Source: Bacteroidales bacterium (GTDB lineage Bacteria; Bacteroidota; Bacteroidia; Bacteroidales; P3). Taken from it: 6,874 nucleotides of DNA. This document shows, one piece after another, positions 1 through 5,609 of the stretch. Every line of letters starts with the position of its first letter. The first letter of the stretch is position 1. The position numbers and the translations under genes were made by a program. The DNA lies in contig CAAGHV010000238.1 in the NCBI GenBank assembly GCA_900769785.1, forward strand, positions 1-6,874, given 5' to 3'. The notes beneath the pieces were generated by a model that saw only the letters and a list, made by a program, of their open reading frames with translations, did no database searches and was not told the origin of the DNA.

Positions 1-582
1 CCCGTAGAACCTACCCAAACGGAAGCTCGCAGCCTTACGGTAGAACGCGATGTGCCGGCATCGGCAATATACAAAGCCTATAAGATGTGTCGGCGCATGT
101 GTCACGACTACTATGCTTTCGACCTCATGTCGGACATACTTTCCAACGGCAACTCGTCGCGACTTTATCTTGAACTTGTAAAAAAAGAAAAACTATTTAC
201 CGAAATCAATGCCTACATTACCGGCGATGCTGATGAAGGACTATTTGTATTCGTTGGCAAACCGGCCGAAGGTGTGGATATGGCTACTGCCGAAAATGCA
301 CTGCTACACCAAATGGAACGGCTTAAAAACGAAACCATCGAAGAAAGCGAACTACAAAAGGTCAAGAACAAACTAGAGATAACTTTCAAATATTCGCAAT
401 ACAAAGTGCTGGACAGAGCCATGAACCTTTCATACTTCGATTGGCTTGGAAACATTGATTTGATTAACAACGAACCTTTGTCGTATGCCAAAGTAACTAC
501 CGACGACATCAAGCGTTTGGCATCTCAAACCTTTGTTCCCGAAAAGTGCTCGACGCTATATTATTTAAAGAAAAGACAATAA
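1..582 (+). CDS. M16 family (insulinase-like) metallopeptidase, C-terminal part only
   Basis: The frame is open from the first base of the window, so this is the 3' end of a longer gene; 193 residues are visible. The GTG at 52 is an internal codon, since coding-quality sequence continues upstream of it. The visible part resembles the C-terminal half of an M16 peptidase (M16_C domain). It has the NSSRLY segment at about residues 51-56, matching the family's G-x-SSRLY substrate-binding region, then LVKKEKL, a glycine-containing strand pair, and a helical stretch with ELQKVKNKLE. The zinc-binding HxxEH motif belongs to the N-terminal half and is not visible, so I cannot tell whether this copy is an active peptidase or an inactive partner, as often found in tandem M16 pairs. 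M16 enzymes of this group in Bacteroidota are usually exported and degrade peptides; location cannot be checked here. The stop is 13 bp before the channel gene, suggesting cotranscription. Confidence 0.85.
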   Translation, partial: PVEPTQTEARSLTVERDVPASAIYKAYKMCRRMCHDYYAFDLMSDILSNGNSSRLYLELVKKEKLFTEINAYITGDADEGLFVFVGKPAEGVDMATAENALLHQMERLKNETIEESELQKVKNKLEITFKYSQYKVLDRAMNLSYFDWLGNIDLINNEPLSYAKVTTDDIKRLASQTFVPEKCSTLYYLKKRQ

Positions 583-595
583 ATATCGGTTTGAT

Positions 596-1564
596 ATGAG
601 ATGGCTTAGATTCATAAAAATGCTGTTGGAACTCATTCCTACTCGCGAACGCTTTGATAAATTCATCGAACGCTTCTTTGGATATATCTTTTCAAAAATG
701 AAGGTGGAACTTCCCGACAAGGAAAAGATGTTTGCAATAATATTCCGTTCAGACACACCGGCAGGCAAACAATTTGACATCTATTTACTTTACGCCATAG
801 GATTAAGTGTTCTTATACTTATCCTCAACAGCATACCCAGCCTCAACAGATACCTTTCCATACCGTTTCTAATATTAGAATGGGCACTTACATTGGCCTT
901 CACCGCCGAATATCTTTTGCGTATATACTGCTCTAAAAACACTATGCGTTACATCTTTTCGTTCTATGGCATAGTGGATGCCCTTTCGATATTCCCGTTT
1001 TACCTTGGAATAATATTCCCAAGTATGCAGTCGGTAGCCGTTATAAGAATACTTAGAGTATTGCGTGTGTTCCGTATTCTAAATATGGGCAGCTTTATGC
1101 AAGAGGCTTCGATACTGCTATTGTCGCTACGCAAAAGCCTGCGTAAGATAGTAATATTTATGATGTTTGTGTTCATAACAGCCATAATACTTGGCAGCTT
1201 TATGTATGCCATTGAAGGCGATATCAACCCCAACCTATCGTCGATACCAAAAGGAATATACTGGGCAATAGTGACACTTACAACCGTAGGCTACGGCGAC
1301 ATTACACCCCTTACCGATATGGGACAGATAGTGGCGGGCGTAATGATGATACTAGGTTACTCCGTGATAGCAGTACCCACCGGCATAATAAGTGCCGATA
1401 TAATAAGCACCGACAAGAAAAGCAGCAAAAAAAAGAAGCACAATGCCGACGACGAAGAACCACTGAGAAGAATACGCTCATGCCCTAACTGCGGATGGCA
1501 AACCGAAGACCAAGATGCAGATTACTGCAAACGCTGTGGGACAGAAATGGTAGAAATGAAATAG
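596..1564 (+). CDS. Voltage-gated potassium-channel-like ion transporter with C-terminal zinc ribbon
   Basis: The 322-residue protein has a six-helix voltage-gated cation channel layout in the inner membrane. Approximate segments are S1 61-79, S2 93-111, S3 120-140, S4 148-163, S5 184-206, pore helix 220-230 and S6 243-268. S4 has arginines every third residue (R151, R154, R157, R160), the voltage-sensor pattern. The selectivity filter TVGYGD lies at 230-235 and is the canonical K+ filter. A lysine-rich linker (274-281) leads to a short zinc ribbon with C296-x2-C299 and C311-x2-C314, predicted to be cytoplasmic. Residues 1-60 are an N-terminal cytoplasmic extension. The ATG at 596 is the first start after the upstream stop; an in-frame ATG at 620 is possible and would remove only eight residues. 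The gene sits between the M16 gene and the rhodanese, with no promoter seen in either gap. Potassium selectivity is inferred from the filter; gating is unknown. Confidence 0.93.
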   Translation: MRWLRFIKMLLELIPTRERFDKFIERFFGYIFSKMKVELPDKEKMFAIIFRSDTPAGKQFDIYLLYAIGLSVLILILNSIPSLNRYLSIPFLILEWALTLAFTAEYLLRIYCSKNTMRYIFSFYGIVDALSIFPFYLGIIFPSMQSVAVIRILRVLRVFRILNMGSFMQEASILLLSLRKSLRKIVIFMMFVFITAIILGSFMYAIEGDINPNLSSIPKGIYWAIVTLTTVGYGDITPLTDMGQIVAGVMMILGYSVIAVPTGIISADIISTDKKSSKKKKHNADDEEPLRRIRSCPNCGWQTEDQDADYCKRCGTEMVEMK

Positions 1565-1601
1565 AACAACACGAATAATAACATAATAAATAAACAACAC
1601 T

Positions 1602-2006
1602 ATGAAGAAAATAGTTATTTTCCTGCTAGTGGCAGTTATGGGAACAGCCCTATATGCCCAACAAAGCCAACCCACACAAACAACAAAAGCCTACTGCTCG
1701 CTTACAGCCAAAGAGTTTGCCGACAGCATATCGACAGTCAAAGCCATAGTGGTAGATGTACGCACTGCCAAAGAGTATGCCACAGGGCATATAGAAGGTG
1801 CCATAAACATAGTATGGGACAACAATTTCAAGACCTCATTACAAGCTGCCAATCTATCCAAAGAACAACCGTTGGCTGTTTACTGCCGTAGCGGTCGTCG
1901 CAGCAAAGCAGCTGCTAATGTGCTTGTACAAGAAGGCTACAAGGTTATAGAGCTTGACAAAGGCATAATAAGCTGGCAACAAGAGAAACTCCCGACAGTA
2001 AAATAG
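1602..2006 (+). CDS. Exported single-domain rhodanese-like sulfurtransferase
   Basis: This 134-residue protein starts with a signal peptide: KK, a hydrophobic core at residues 4-17, and a probable signal peptidase I site after ALYA (cleavage near A19/Q20). No lipobox cysteine is present, so a soluble periplasmic protein is expected. Residues 33-130 form one rhodanese domain, with VVDVRTAKEY (50-59), the GHIEGAINI segment (62-70) and the active loop CRSGRRS at 95-101, where C95 would carry the persulfide. Family members of this size (PspE and GlpE type) move sulfane sulfur from thiosulfate to a thiol or cyanide acceptor; the physiological acceptor here is unknown. The second cysteine, C32, lies just before the domain. 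It follows the channel gene after 37 bp of AT-rich sequence with no recognisable promoter, so it is probably the last gene of the plus-strand unit. Its stop is one base from the stop of the convergent alkyltransferase. Confidence 0.92.
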   Translation: MKKIVIFLLVAVMGTALYAQQSQPTQTTKAYCSLTAKEFADSISTVKAIVVDVRTAKEYATGHIEGAINIVWDNNFKTSLQAANLSKEQPLAVYCRSGRRSKAAANVLVQEGYKVIELDKGIISWQQEKLPTVK

Positions 2007-2007
2007 T

Positions 2008-2499
2008 CTAACGATACTGCGTTTCGTGGGCAAGAAGCCATCGCTTTGTTTCCGAGCCATTGCCGCTCGAATAACCTCCAAGCTTGCCATTGCTATTTAT
2101 AACCCTATGGCAAGGTATTATTATACATATCGGATTACGGCCGTTGGCACCGCCAACGGCCCTTATGGCCTTAGGCCTTCCGGCTAGTTCAGCCAATGCT
2201 TTGTACGATATCGCAGAACCATAAGGTATGGTTTGTAACATTCGCCACACCCTTAGTTGAAAAGGGGTACCATGCAATAACAAAGGCAGGTCAAACAACG
2301 TACGCCTACCTCCAAAATATTCTTCCAACTGTTGCTGACAAAGCAATAGGCAATGCGGCACCGTTACCGAATCGGGTTTTCGCATAGGCACTATTGCTAC
2401 AGACGTTATAAACTCCTCTGTAGATAATAGTTCCACATTGCCTATCGGCGATGATATATTCCTACAATATTCCAATTGCAACCTATTATTTTCTATCAA
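2008..2499 (-). CDS. ogt: Methylated-DNA--[protein]-cysteine S-methyltransferase (O6-alkylguanine repair)
   Basis: This 163-residue protein repairs O6-alkylguanine (and O4-alkylthymine) in DNA by irreversible transfer of the alkyl group to its own cysteine. The signature PCHRVI is at 129-134, with C130 as acceptor. The upstream helix-turn-helix region contains IPYG (91-94), the arginine-finger equivalent R113 in RAVGGANGRNP, and N122 as the asparagine hinge. Residues 9-90 form the less conserved N-terminal domain with the SPIG strand. No Ada-type phosphotriester or AraC domain is present, so this is a stand-alone enzyme. The symbol is by function only. The start is uncertain: the longest version begins with TTG at 2499, overlapping the DUF2148 gene by 14 bp; in-frame TTG codons at 2481 and 2475 would also keep the SPIG strand. 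No ATG is available before residue 39, which is inside the fold. The overlap suggests translational coupling as the last gene of a three-gene unit. Confidence 0.93.
   Translation of the reverse strand: MIENNRLQLEYCRNISSPIGNVELLSTEEFITSVAIVPMRKPDSVTVPHCLLLCQQQLEEYFGGRRTLFDLPLLLHGTPFQLRVWRMLQTIPYGSAISYKALAELAGRPKAIRAVGGANGRNPICIIIPCHRVINSNGKLGGYSSGNGSETKRWLLAHETQYR
2139..2161. repeat. Perfect 10-bp inverted repeat inside the alkyltransferase gene
   Basis: GGCCGTTGGC and GCCAACGGCC are separated by only ACC. The repeat falls on the codons for the conserved AVGGANG segment next to the arginine finger. No T-run follows on either strand, so it does not look like a terminator. It may simply result from the codons used for this conserved motif, though the arms are perfect and GC-rich. 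Confidence 0.75.
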
Positions 2500-3013
2500 A
2501 GAATGGGCTCTTTCCGCTTACCGAAAGGGGTATGGCCAGCACCATTGAACATCCCGGCATAAGATTCATATCCATAGCCATCTTACCTACCGAGAACATA
2601 ACACGGCTGTCAACCCTCATATCGGCAGCCAACGATACTGCCGAGCCTACGGCAATACCCATGTCATTGGCATTGAAAAAGCAAGGTACTTTGGCATACT
2701 TGGCTTTTTCGGCACAGGTAGCAAAGCCACAATAGCCACAATTGAGTCCTAAGCAATTTACTTTTGAACCAATAAGTACAACGGCTGCACTCTGACGCAA
2801 ATTCTCGGCATCGCGGGCAAAGAATGGAACATCGTGCTTTTCGGAATATTTATGCATGGCTTGTGCTATAGCTTCAAGCGTGTCGCCGGTAGCCACAGCA
2901 ATGATCATATTGTCAGTACCACGTGCTTTGGGTGCAGTGCGTGCAGCAGTAGCTATTTTTTTGGCTACATCGTATATAGATTCGCTGCGGAAATCTTCTT
3001 CAAATACTATCAT
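2486..3013 (-). CDS. DUF2148 ferredoxin-domain protein (predicted iron-sulfur protein)
   Basis: This 175-residue protein matches what I know of the DUF2148 family (COG4739, annotated as an uncharacterised protein with a ferredoxin domain). The key feature is a cysteine cluster C87-x4-C92-x2-C95-x4-C100 in the segment around NCGYCGFATC, suited to a [4Fe-4S] cluster, plus C111 and C155. The remainder is an alpha/beta protein with glycine/alanine-rich segments at 117-130 and 141-160. No signal peptide or membrane helix is visible, so it is probably cytoplasmic. No reaction is established for the family to my knowledge; redox or electron-transfer roles are inference. The start is ATG at 3013, 28 bp after the Sua5-type gene's stop on the same strand, and its 3' end overlaps the alkyltransferase by 14 bp. 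It therefore most likely shares the promoter upstream of the Sua5-type gene. Confidence 0.85.
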   Translation of the reverse strand: MIVFEEDFRSESIYDVAKKIATAARTAPKARGTDNMIIAVATGDTLEAIAQAMHKYSEKHDVPFFARDAENLRQSAAVVLIGSKVNCLGLNCGYCGFATCAEKAKYAKVPCFFNANDMGIAVGSAVSLAADMRVDSRVMFSVGKMAMDMNLMPGCSMVLAIPLSVSGKSPFFDRK

Positions 3014-3041
3014 AACTTATATGTTTTTATTGTTATCTATA

Positions 3042-3608
3042 TCAGTTTCTTATTACTGTTATACTTCCATCGGCCTCTACCTTTAGTATTCGTGAACCTG
3101 TGTCAGAACCTACAAACTCCGGCATATTAGGCACAGCATAGTCCACCATATCCTTCAGTTTTGGCGAAATATCGTCGTAACCGACCGGCGAAGGTATTCC
3201 CGAAAAGTTGGCCGATGTGCTTACAATAGGTTTACCAAACCTACGCAACAGCTCGGCACAAAACTCCATATCGGGTATGCGGATACCTATGCTTCCATCG
3301 TTTGCCACAAGAACATCGGGCAGGTTGCAAGCCTGCGGATATATTATTGTGGTGGGACGTTGTGCATGGAGTAGCAAATCTTCGGCAGCTTTTGGAAAAG
3401 AAACAACATAATTCTTCACTTGTTTCACATCCAAACACAATATCAACATACTCTTGGACGCATCACGTTTTTTGATGGAATATATCTTTTCTATAGCGGC
3501 AACGTTAGTGGCATCGCAGCCCAATCCCCAAATAGTATCGGTAGGATATAGCAGAATACCACCCTTTTGCAATACTTGCAACGCCTTATCAATTATTGTA
3601 GTGTCCAT
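3042..3608 (-). CDS. L-threonylcarbamoyladenylate synthase (Sua5/YrdC/YwlC family, short form)
   Basis: The enzyme makes threonylcarbamoyl-AMP from threonine, bicarbonate and ATP, the first step of t6A37 modification of ANN-decoding tRNAs in the cytoplasm; TsaD complexes then transfer the group. With the ATG at 3608 it is 188 residues, the length of the single-domain TsaC/YrdC type without the extra Sua5 C-terminal domain. Visible motifs are YPTDTIWGLGCDA (21-33), the basic IKKRDASKSM (45-54), RPTTIIYP (84-91), SIGIRIPD (106-113) and STSANFSG (130-137). The frame stays open 41 codons further upstream to 3731, but that stretch is AT-rich, lacks family similarity and contains the predicted promoter (3632-3639), so the ATG at 3608 is chosen. 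It is the first gene of a minus-strand unit with the DUF2148 and alkyltransferase genes. The symbol is left empty because tsaC, yrdC, ywlC and sua5 are all used. Confidence 0.95.
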   Translation of the reverse strand: MDTTIIDKALQVLQKGGILLYPTDTIWGLGCDATNVAAIEKIYSIKKRDASKSMLILCLDVKQVKNYVVSFPKAAEDLLLHAQRPTTIIYPQACNLPDVLVANDGSIGIRIPDMEFCAELLRRFGKPIVSTSANFSGIPSPVGYDDISPKLKDMVDYAVPNMPEFVGSDTGSRILKVEADGSITVIRN

Positions 3609-3631
3609 AGTTATAATTTCGTTTAGAAGTG

Positions 3632-3639
3632 CAAAATTA
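3632..3639 (-). promoter_or_regulatory. Bacteroidota-type -7 promoter element for the Sua5-type gene
   Basis: On the minus strand this reads TAATTTTG, a match to the Bacteroidota sigma-70 (SigAb) consensus TAnnTTTG. The expected transcription start is a few bases downstream, giving a leader of roughly 20 nt before the ATG at 3608. A TTTG lies further upstream but at about 29 bp spacing, longer than the usual 19-23, so the -33 element is weak or absent. Confidence 0.6.
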
Positions 3640-3774
3640 CATATTTTATTCGACTTTGTTAATAAAAACAAACTCTTTCGACACAAATTGCTGATAATCA
3701 AAAGATAATAAATATCCGAATAAAAAAGCACACTTCTTTGCGAGAAAAAGGTTTTATAATTGGAAAAAAAGATG

Positions 3775-3782
3775 TAATTTTG
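3775..3782 (+). promoter_or_regulatory. Bacteroidota-type -7 promoter element for the peptide transporter
   Basis: TAATTTTG matches TAnnTTTG. A degenerate -33 candidate, TTTT at 3752-3755, is 19 bp upstream. Transcription from here would give an AT-rich leader of roughly 80 nt before the ATG at 3871. The leader has no small ORF or riboswitch that I recognise. Confidence 0.6.
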
Positions 3783-3816
3783 CGTTCTGAAACAGCACTT
3801 TAATGTGCCGCAAAAT
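3777..3816. repeat. Inverted repeat overlapping the transporter -7 element
   Basis: The arms ATTTTGCG (3777-3784) and CGCAAAAT (3809-3816) are a perfect 8-bp inverted repeat. A nested GCAC (3795-3798) / GTGC (3805-3808) lies between them. The left arm covers most of the -7 element, so the repeat could be an operator. An RNA hairpin of the full repeat is less likely because the left arm is mostly upstream of the expected transcription start. Confidence 0.45.
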
Positions 3817-3870
3817 ATTTGTAAATACGAAACTAATTAAATAATTATATAAACTAAAACACAGACAGTT

Positions 3871-5451
3871 ATGTTTAAAAATCATCCAAAAGGGCTATTA
3901 GCGGCAGCCCTAAGTAATATGGGAGAAAGATTTGGCTACTATATTATGAACGCCGTACTAGTTTTGTTTTTATGTTCGAAGTTCGGTTTGACCGACGAAA
4001 AAGCGACAACCATTTACTCGTTCTTCTACGCAGGCATCTATATCCTCAGCTTGGTAGGTGGTCTTATAGCCGATAGAACACAAAACTACAAAGGAACTAT
4101 TATGACCGGTTTGATGATTATGGCTTCGGGCTACATCATCTTGAGTGTGCCTTTGATGGCTGCTCCCGGCGAATCAACAGGCATATTGGTTCTTACCTGC
4201 GTGGCTTTGTTCTTGATTGCATTTGGTAATGGTTTATTCAAAGGAAACTTGCAAGCTATCGTTGGTCAGATGTATGACAACTTCGAAGCCGAAGCAGCCA
4301 AGAAAGGTGAAGAGGCTTTGAGAATAGCAAAAAGCAAACGCGACAGCGGTTTCCAAATATTCTATATGTTCATCAACGTTGGAGGTTTGATAGCTCCATT
4401 CGTAGCGCCATTGCTAAGAAGCTGGTGGTTGGGCGTAAACGGATTTGAATACAACGCTGCTCTTCCTGCTTTCTGCCACCAATTCTTGGCCGAAGGTCCT
4501 GCTATGGCTGCCGACGCTATGAGCAAAATGCAAGAGCTTATAGCCGTTGTAGCTACATCGGCCGAAACACAAGCACTCGCTGCTACCAATTTGGCTGCCT
4601 TCTCAAATAGCTACTTGGAAGTATTCAACACCGGTATCCACTACTCGTTTATAGCTTCTGTGGCTGCTATGCTTATCTCGTTGGTTATATTCCTGGCTAC
4701 CAAGAAAGGCTTCCCAACTCCTGCCAAGAAAGCAGCTGTTGACTCTGTATCCTACACTGCCGAAGAAAAAGCAGCTATGGCTAAAGAAATCAAACAACGT
4801 CTTTACGCTTTGTTTGCAGTGCTTGGTATTGCTATATTCTTCTGGTTCTCGTTCCACCAAAACGGCACTTCGCTTTCGTTGTTTGCTAGAGACTTCGTGG
4901 ATTCGTCGGCTATCGCACCCGAAATATGGCAGGCTGTTAACCCATTCTTCGTTATAGTTCTTACCCCAATTATCATGTGGTTCTTTGGCAACTTGACCAA
5001 GAAAGGAAAAGAAATCTCCACACCTCGCAAAATTGCTATCGGTATGGGTATTGCCACTTTGGGCTACGTATTCTTGATGTTGTTCTCAATGATGAAAGGC
5101 TATCCATCGGCTCAAGATTTCAGATTGATGCCCGAAGCCGAGGTTGTAGCTCAAAAAGCAGGCTGGTGGGTACTGATAGTTCTTTACTTCTTCCTAACCG
5201 TAGCCGAGTTATTCATCTCGCCTCTAGGATTGTCGTTCGTATCAAAAGTTGCTCCTAAGAGCATGTTGGGTCTTTGCCAAGGCTTGTGGCTAGGTGCAAC
5301 TGCAGTGGGTAACGGATTGTTGTGGATAGGACCTCTTATGTACAACGCATGGCCAATCCAATACGCTTGGTTGGTATTTGCAGTAGTATGCTTCATATCA
5401 ATGGCTATTATGCTTGGTATGGTTAAGTGGCTCGAACGCGTTGCAAAATAA
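3871..5451 (+). CDS. POT/PTR2-family (MFS) proton-dependent oligopeptide transporter, divergent subgroup
   Basis: This 526-residue inner-membrane protein has about 12 predicted helices and should import di- or tripeptides with protons. Family marks are NMGERFGYY (16-24, corresponding to ExxERFxYY), GLIADRTQNYKG (64-75), TM4 FGNGLFKGN with K124, the PTR2 segment FYMFINVGG (164-172), TM7 FHQNGTSLSLFA (328-339) and TM10 ELFISPLGLSFVSKVAP (446-462) with E446. Two positions deviate: Asn16 replaces the first Glu of ExxER, and His329 sits where many POT proteins have Glu before Gln. A charged helix (135-158) lies between TM4 and TM5, and an Ala-rich loop of about 75 residues (183-257) lies between TM5 and TM6, probably periplasmic. 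The TM6-TM7 loop (278-309) is too short for the two extra helices common in bacterial POTs. The gene has its own promoter and terminator, so it appears monocistronic. Substrate is inferred from family only. Confidence 0.93.
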   Translation: MFKNHPKGLLAAALSNMGERFGYYIMNAVLVLFLCSKFGLTDEKATTIYSFFYAGIYILSLVGGLIADRTQNYKGTIMTGLMIMASGYIILSVPLMAAPGESTGILVLTCVALFLIAFGNGLFKGNLQAIVGQMYDNFEAEAAKKGEEALRIAKSKRDSGFQIFYMFINVGGLIAPFVAPLLRSWWLGVNGFEYNAALPAFCHQFLAEGPAMAADAMSKMQELIAVVATSAETQALAATNLAAFSNSYLEVFNTGIHYSFIASVAAMLISLVIFLATKKGFPTPAKKAAVDSVSYTAEEKAAMAKEIKQRLYALFAVLGIAIFFWFSFHQNGTSLSLFARDFVDSSAIAPEIWQAVNPFFVIVLTPIIMWFFGNLTKKGKEISTPRKIAIGMGIATLGYVFLMLFSMMKGYPSAQDFRLMPEAEVVAQKAGWWVLIVLYFFLTVAELFISPLGLSFVSKVAPKSMLGLCQGLWLGATAVGNGLLWIGPLMYNAWPIQYAWLVFAVVCFISMAIMLGMVKWLERVAK

Positions 5452-5481
5452 TTTGTATATAAGTATGACATTATAAAACGA

Positions 5482-5511
5482 GGGGTGTTCCTAAAGGAAC
5501 GCCCCTTTTTT
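5482..5511 (+). terminator. Rho-independent terminator after the transporter gene
   Basis: A 10-bp stem GGGGTGTTCC / GGAACGCCCC (one G-U wobble) closes a TAAA loop and is followed directly by six T. It starts about 30 bp after the transporter stop and separates it from lpxK. Confidence 0.93.
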
Positions 5512-5547
5512 ATTTCACCCAAAGGCGGAAGTTTCAAAAAAATGTAG

Positions 5548-5555
5548 TACCTTTG
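5548..5555 (+). promoter_or_regulatory. Bacteroidota-type -7 promoter element for lpxK
   Basis: TACCTTTG matches TAnnTTTG, placed between the transporter terminator and lpxK. The expected leader is about 45-50 nt, rich in A and C. No good TTTG is seen at -33 spacing. Confidence 0.6.
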
Positions 5556-5597
5556 CATTGTATTAGAAACGGCACAACATACAACAATACACTGCAA
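5553..5597. repeat. Imperfect 12-bp inverted repeat overlapping the lpxK -7 element and leader
   Basis: The arms TTGCATTGTATT (5553-5564) and AATACACTGCAA (5586-5597) are complementary at 11 of 12 positions with a 21-nt spacer. The left arm includes the last three bases of the -7 element and the expected start site, so it could be an operator; as RNA, only part of the left arm would be transcribed. Confidence 0.5.
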
Positions 5598-5609
5598 CAC
5601 AACATACAA
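5573..5609. repeat. 12-bp direct repeat in the lpxK leader
   Basis: CACAACATACAA occurs at 5573-5584 and again at 5598-5609, 25 bp apart. The last A of the second copy is the first base of the lpxK start codon, so that copy lies in the ribosome-binding region. The leader is low-complexity (A/C), which makes chance repetition easier. Confidence 0.6.

Larger units (their letters stand above)
3631..3783. repeat. 12-bp inverted repeat shared by the two divergent promoters
   Basis: ATGTAATTTTGC occurs on the plus strand at 3772-3783 and on the minus strand at 3642-3631, identical over 12 bases with 129 bp between. Each copy contains a full TAnnTTTG -7 element pointing outward, one to the Sua5-type gene and one to the transporter. 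Part of the identity is explained by promoter consensus (TAnnTTTGC); the extra ATG prefix and identical AT spacer go beyond it. Confidence 0.7.

Noticed and set aside
52..582. Complete M16-like gene starting at GTG 52
   Set aside because: The same frame is open to position 1, and the fragment lacks the N-terminal catalytic half, so it is the end of a truncated gene.
1565..1601. Promoter for the rhodanese gene
   Set aside because: The AT-rich gap has no TAnnTTTG match, so readthrough from upstream is more likely.
2834..3130. Plus-strand frame opposite the DUF2148 gene
   Set aside because: It is antisense to a gene with a conserved cysteine cluster and crosses an intergenic gap; no motif or promoter supports it.
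3609..3731. N-terminal extension of the Sua5-type protein by 41 codons
   Set aside because: The stretch is AT-rich, lacks family similarity and contains the predicted -7 promoter element at 3632-3639; the YrdC fold starts right after the ATG at 3608.
3795..3808. GCAC/GTGC hairpin as a terminator or riboswitch in the transporter leader
   Set aside because: Only a 4-bp stem with no T-run and no known riboswitch core.
5184..5609. Minus-strand open frame of 141 codons across the transporter end and lpxK leader
   Set aside because: It crosses the terminator and a promoter, is antisense to conserved transporter helices and has no recognisable domain.
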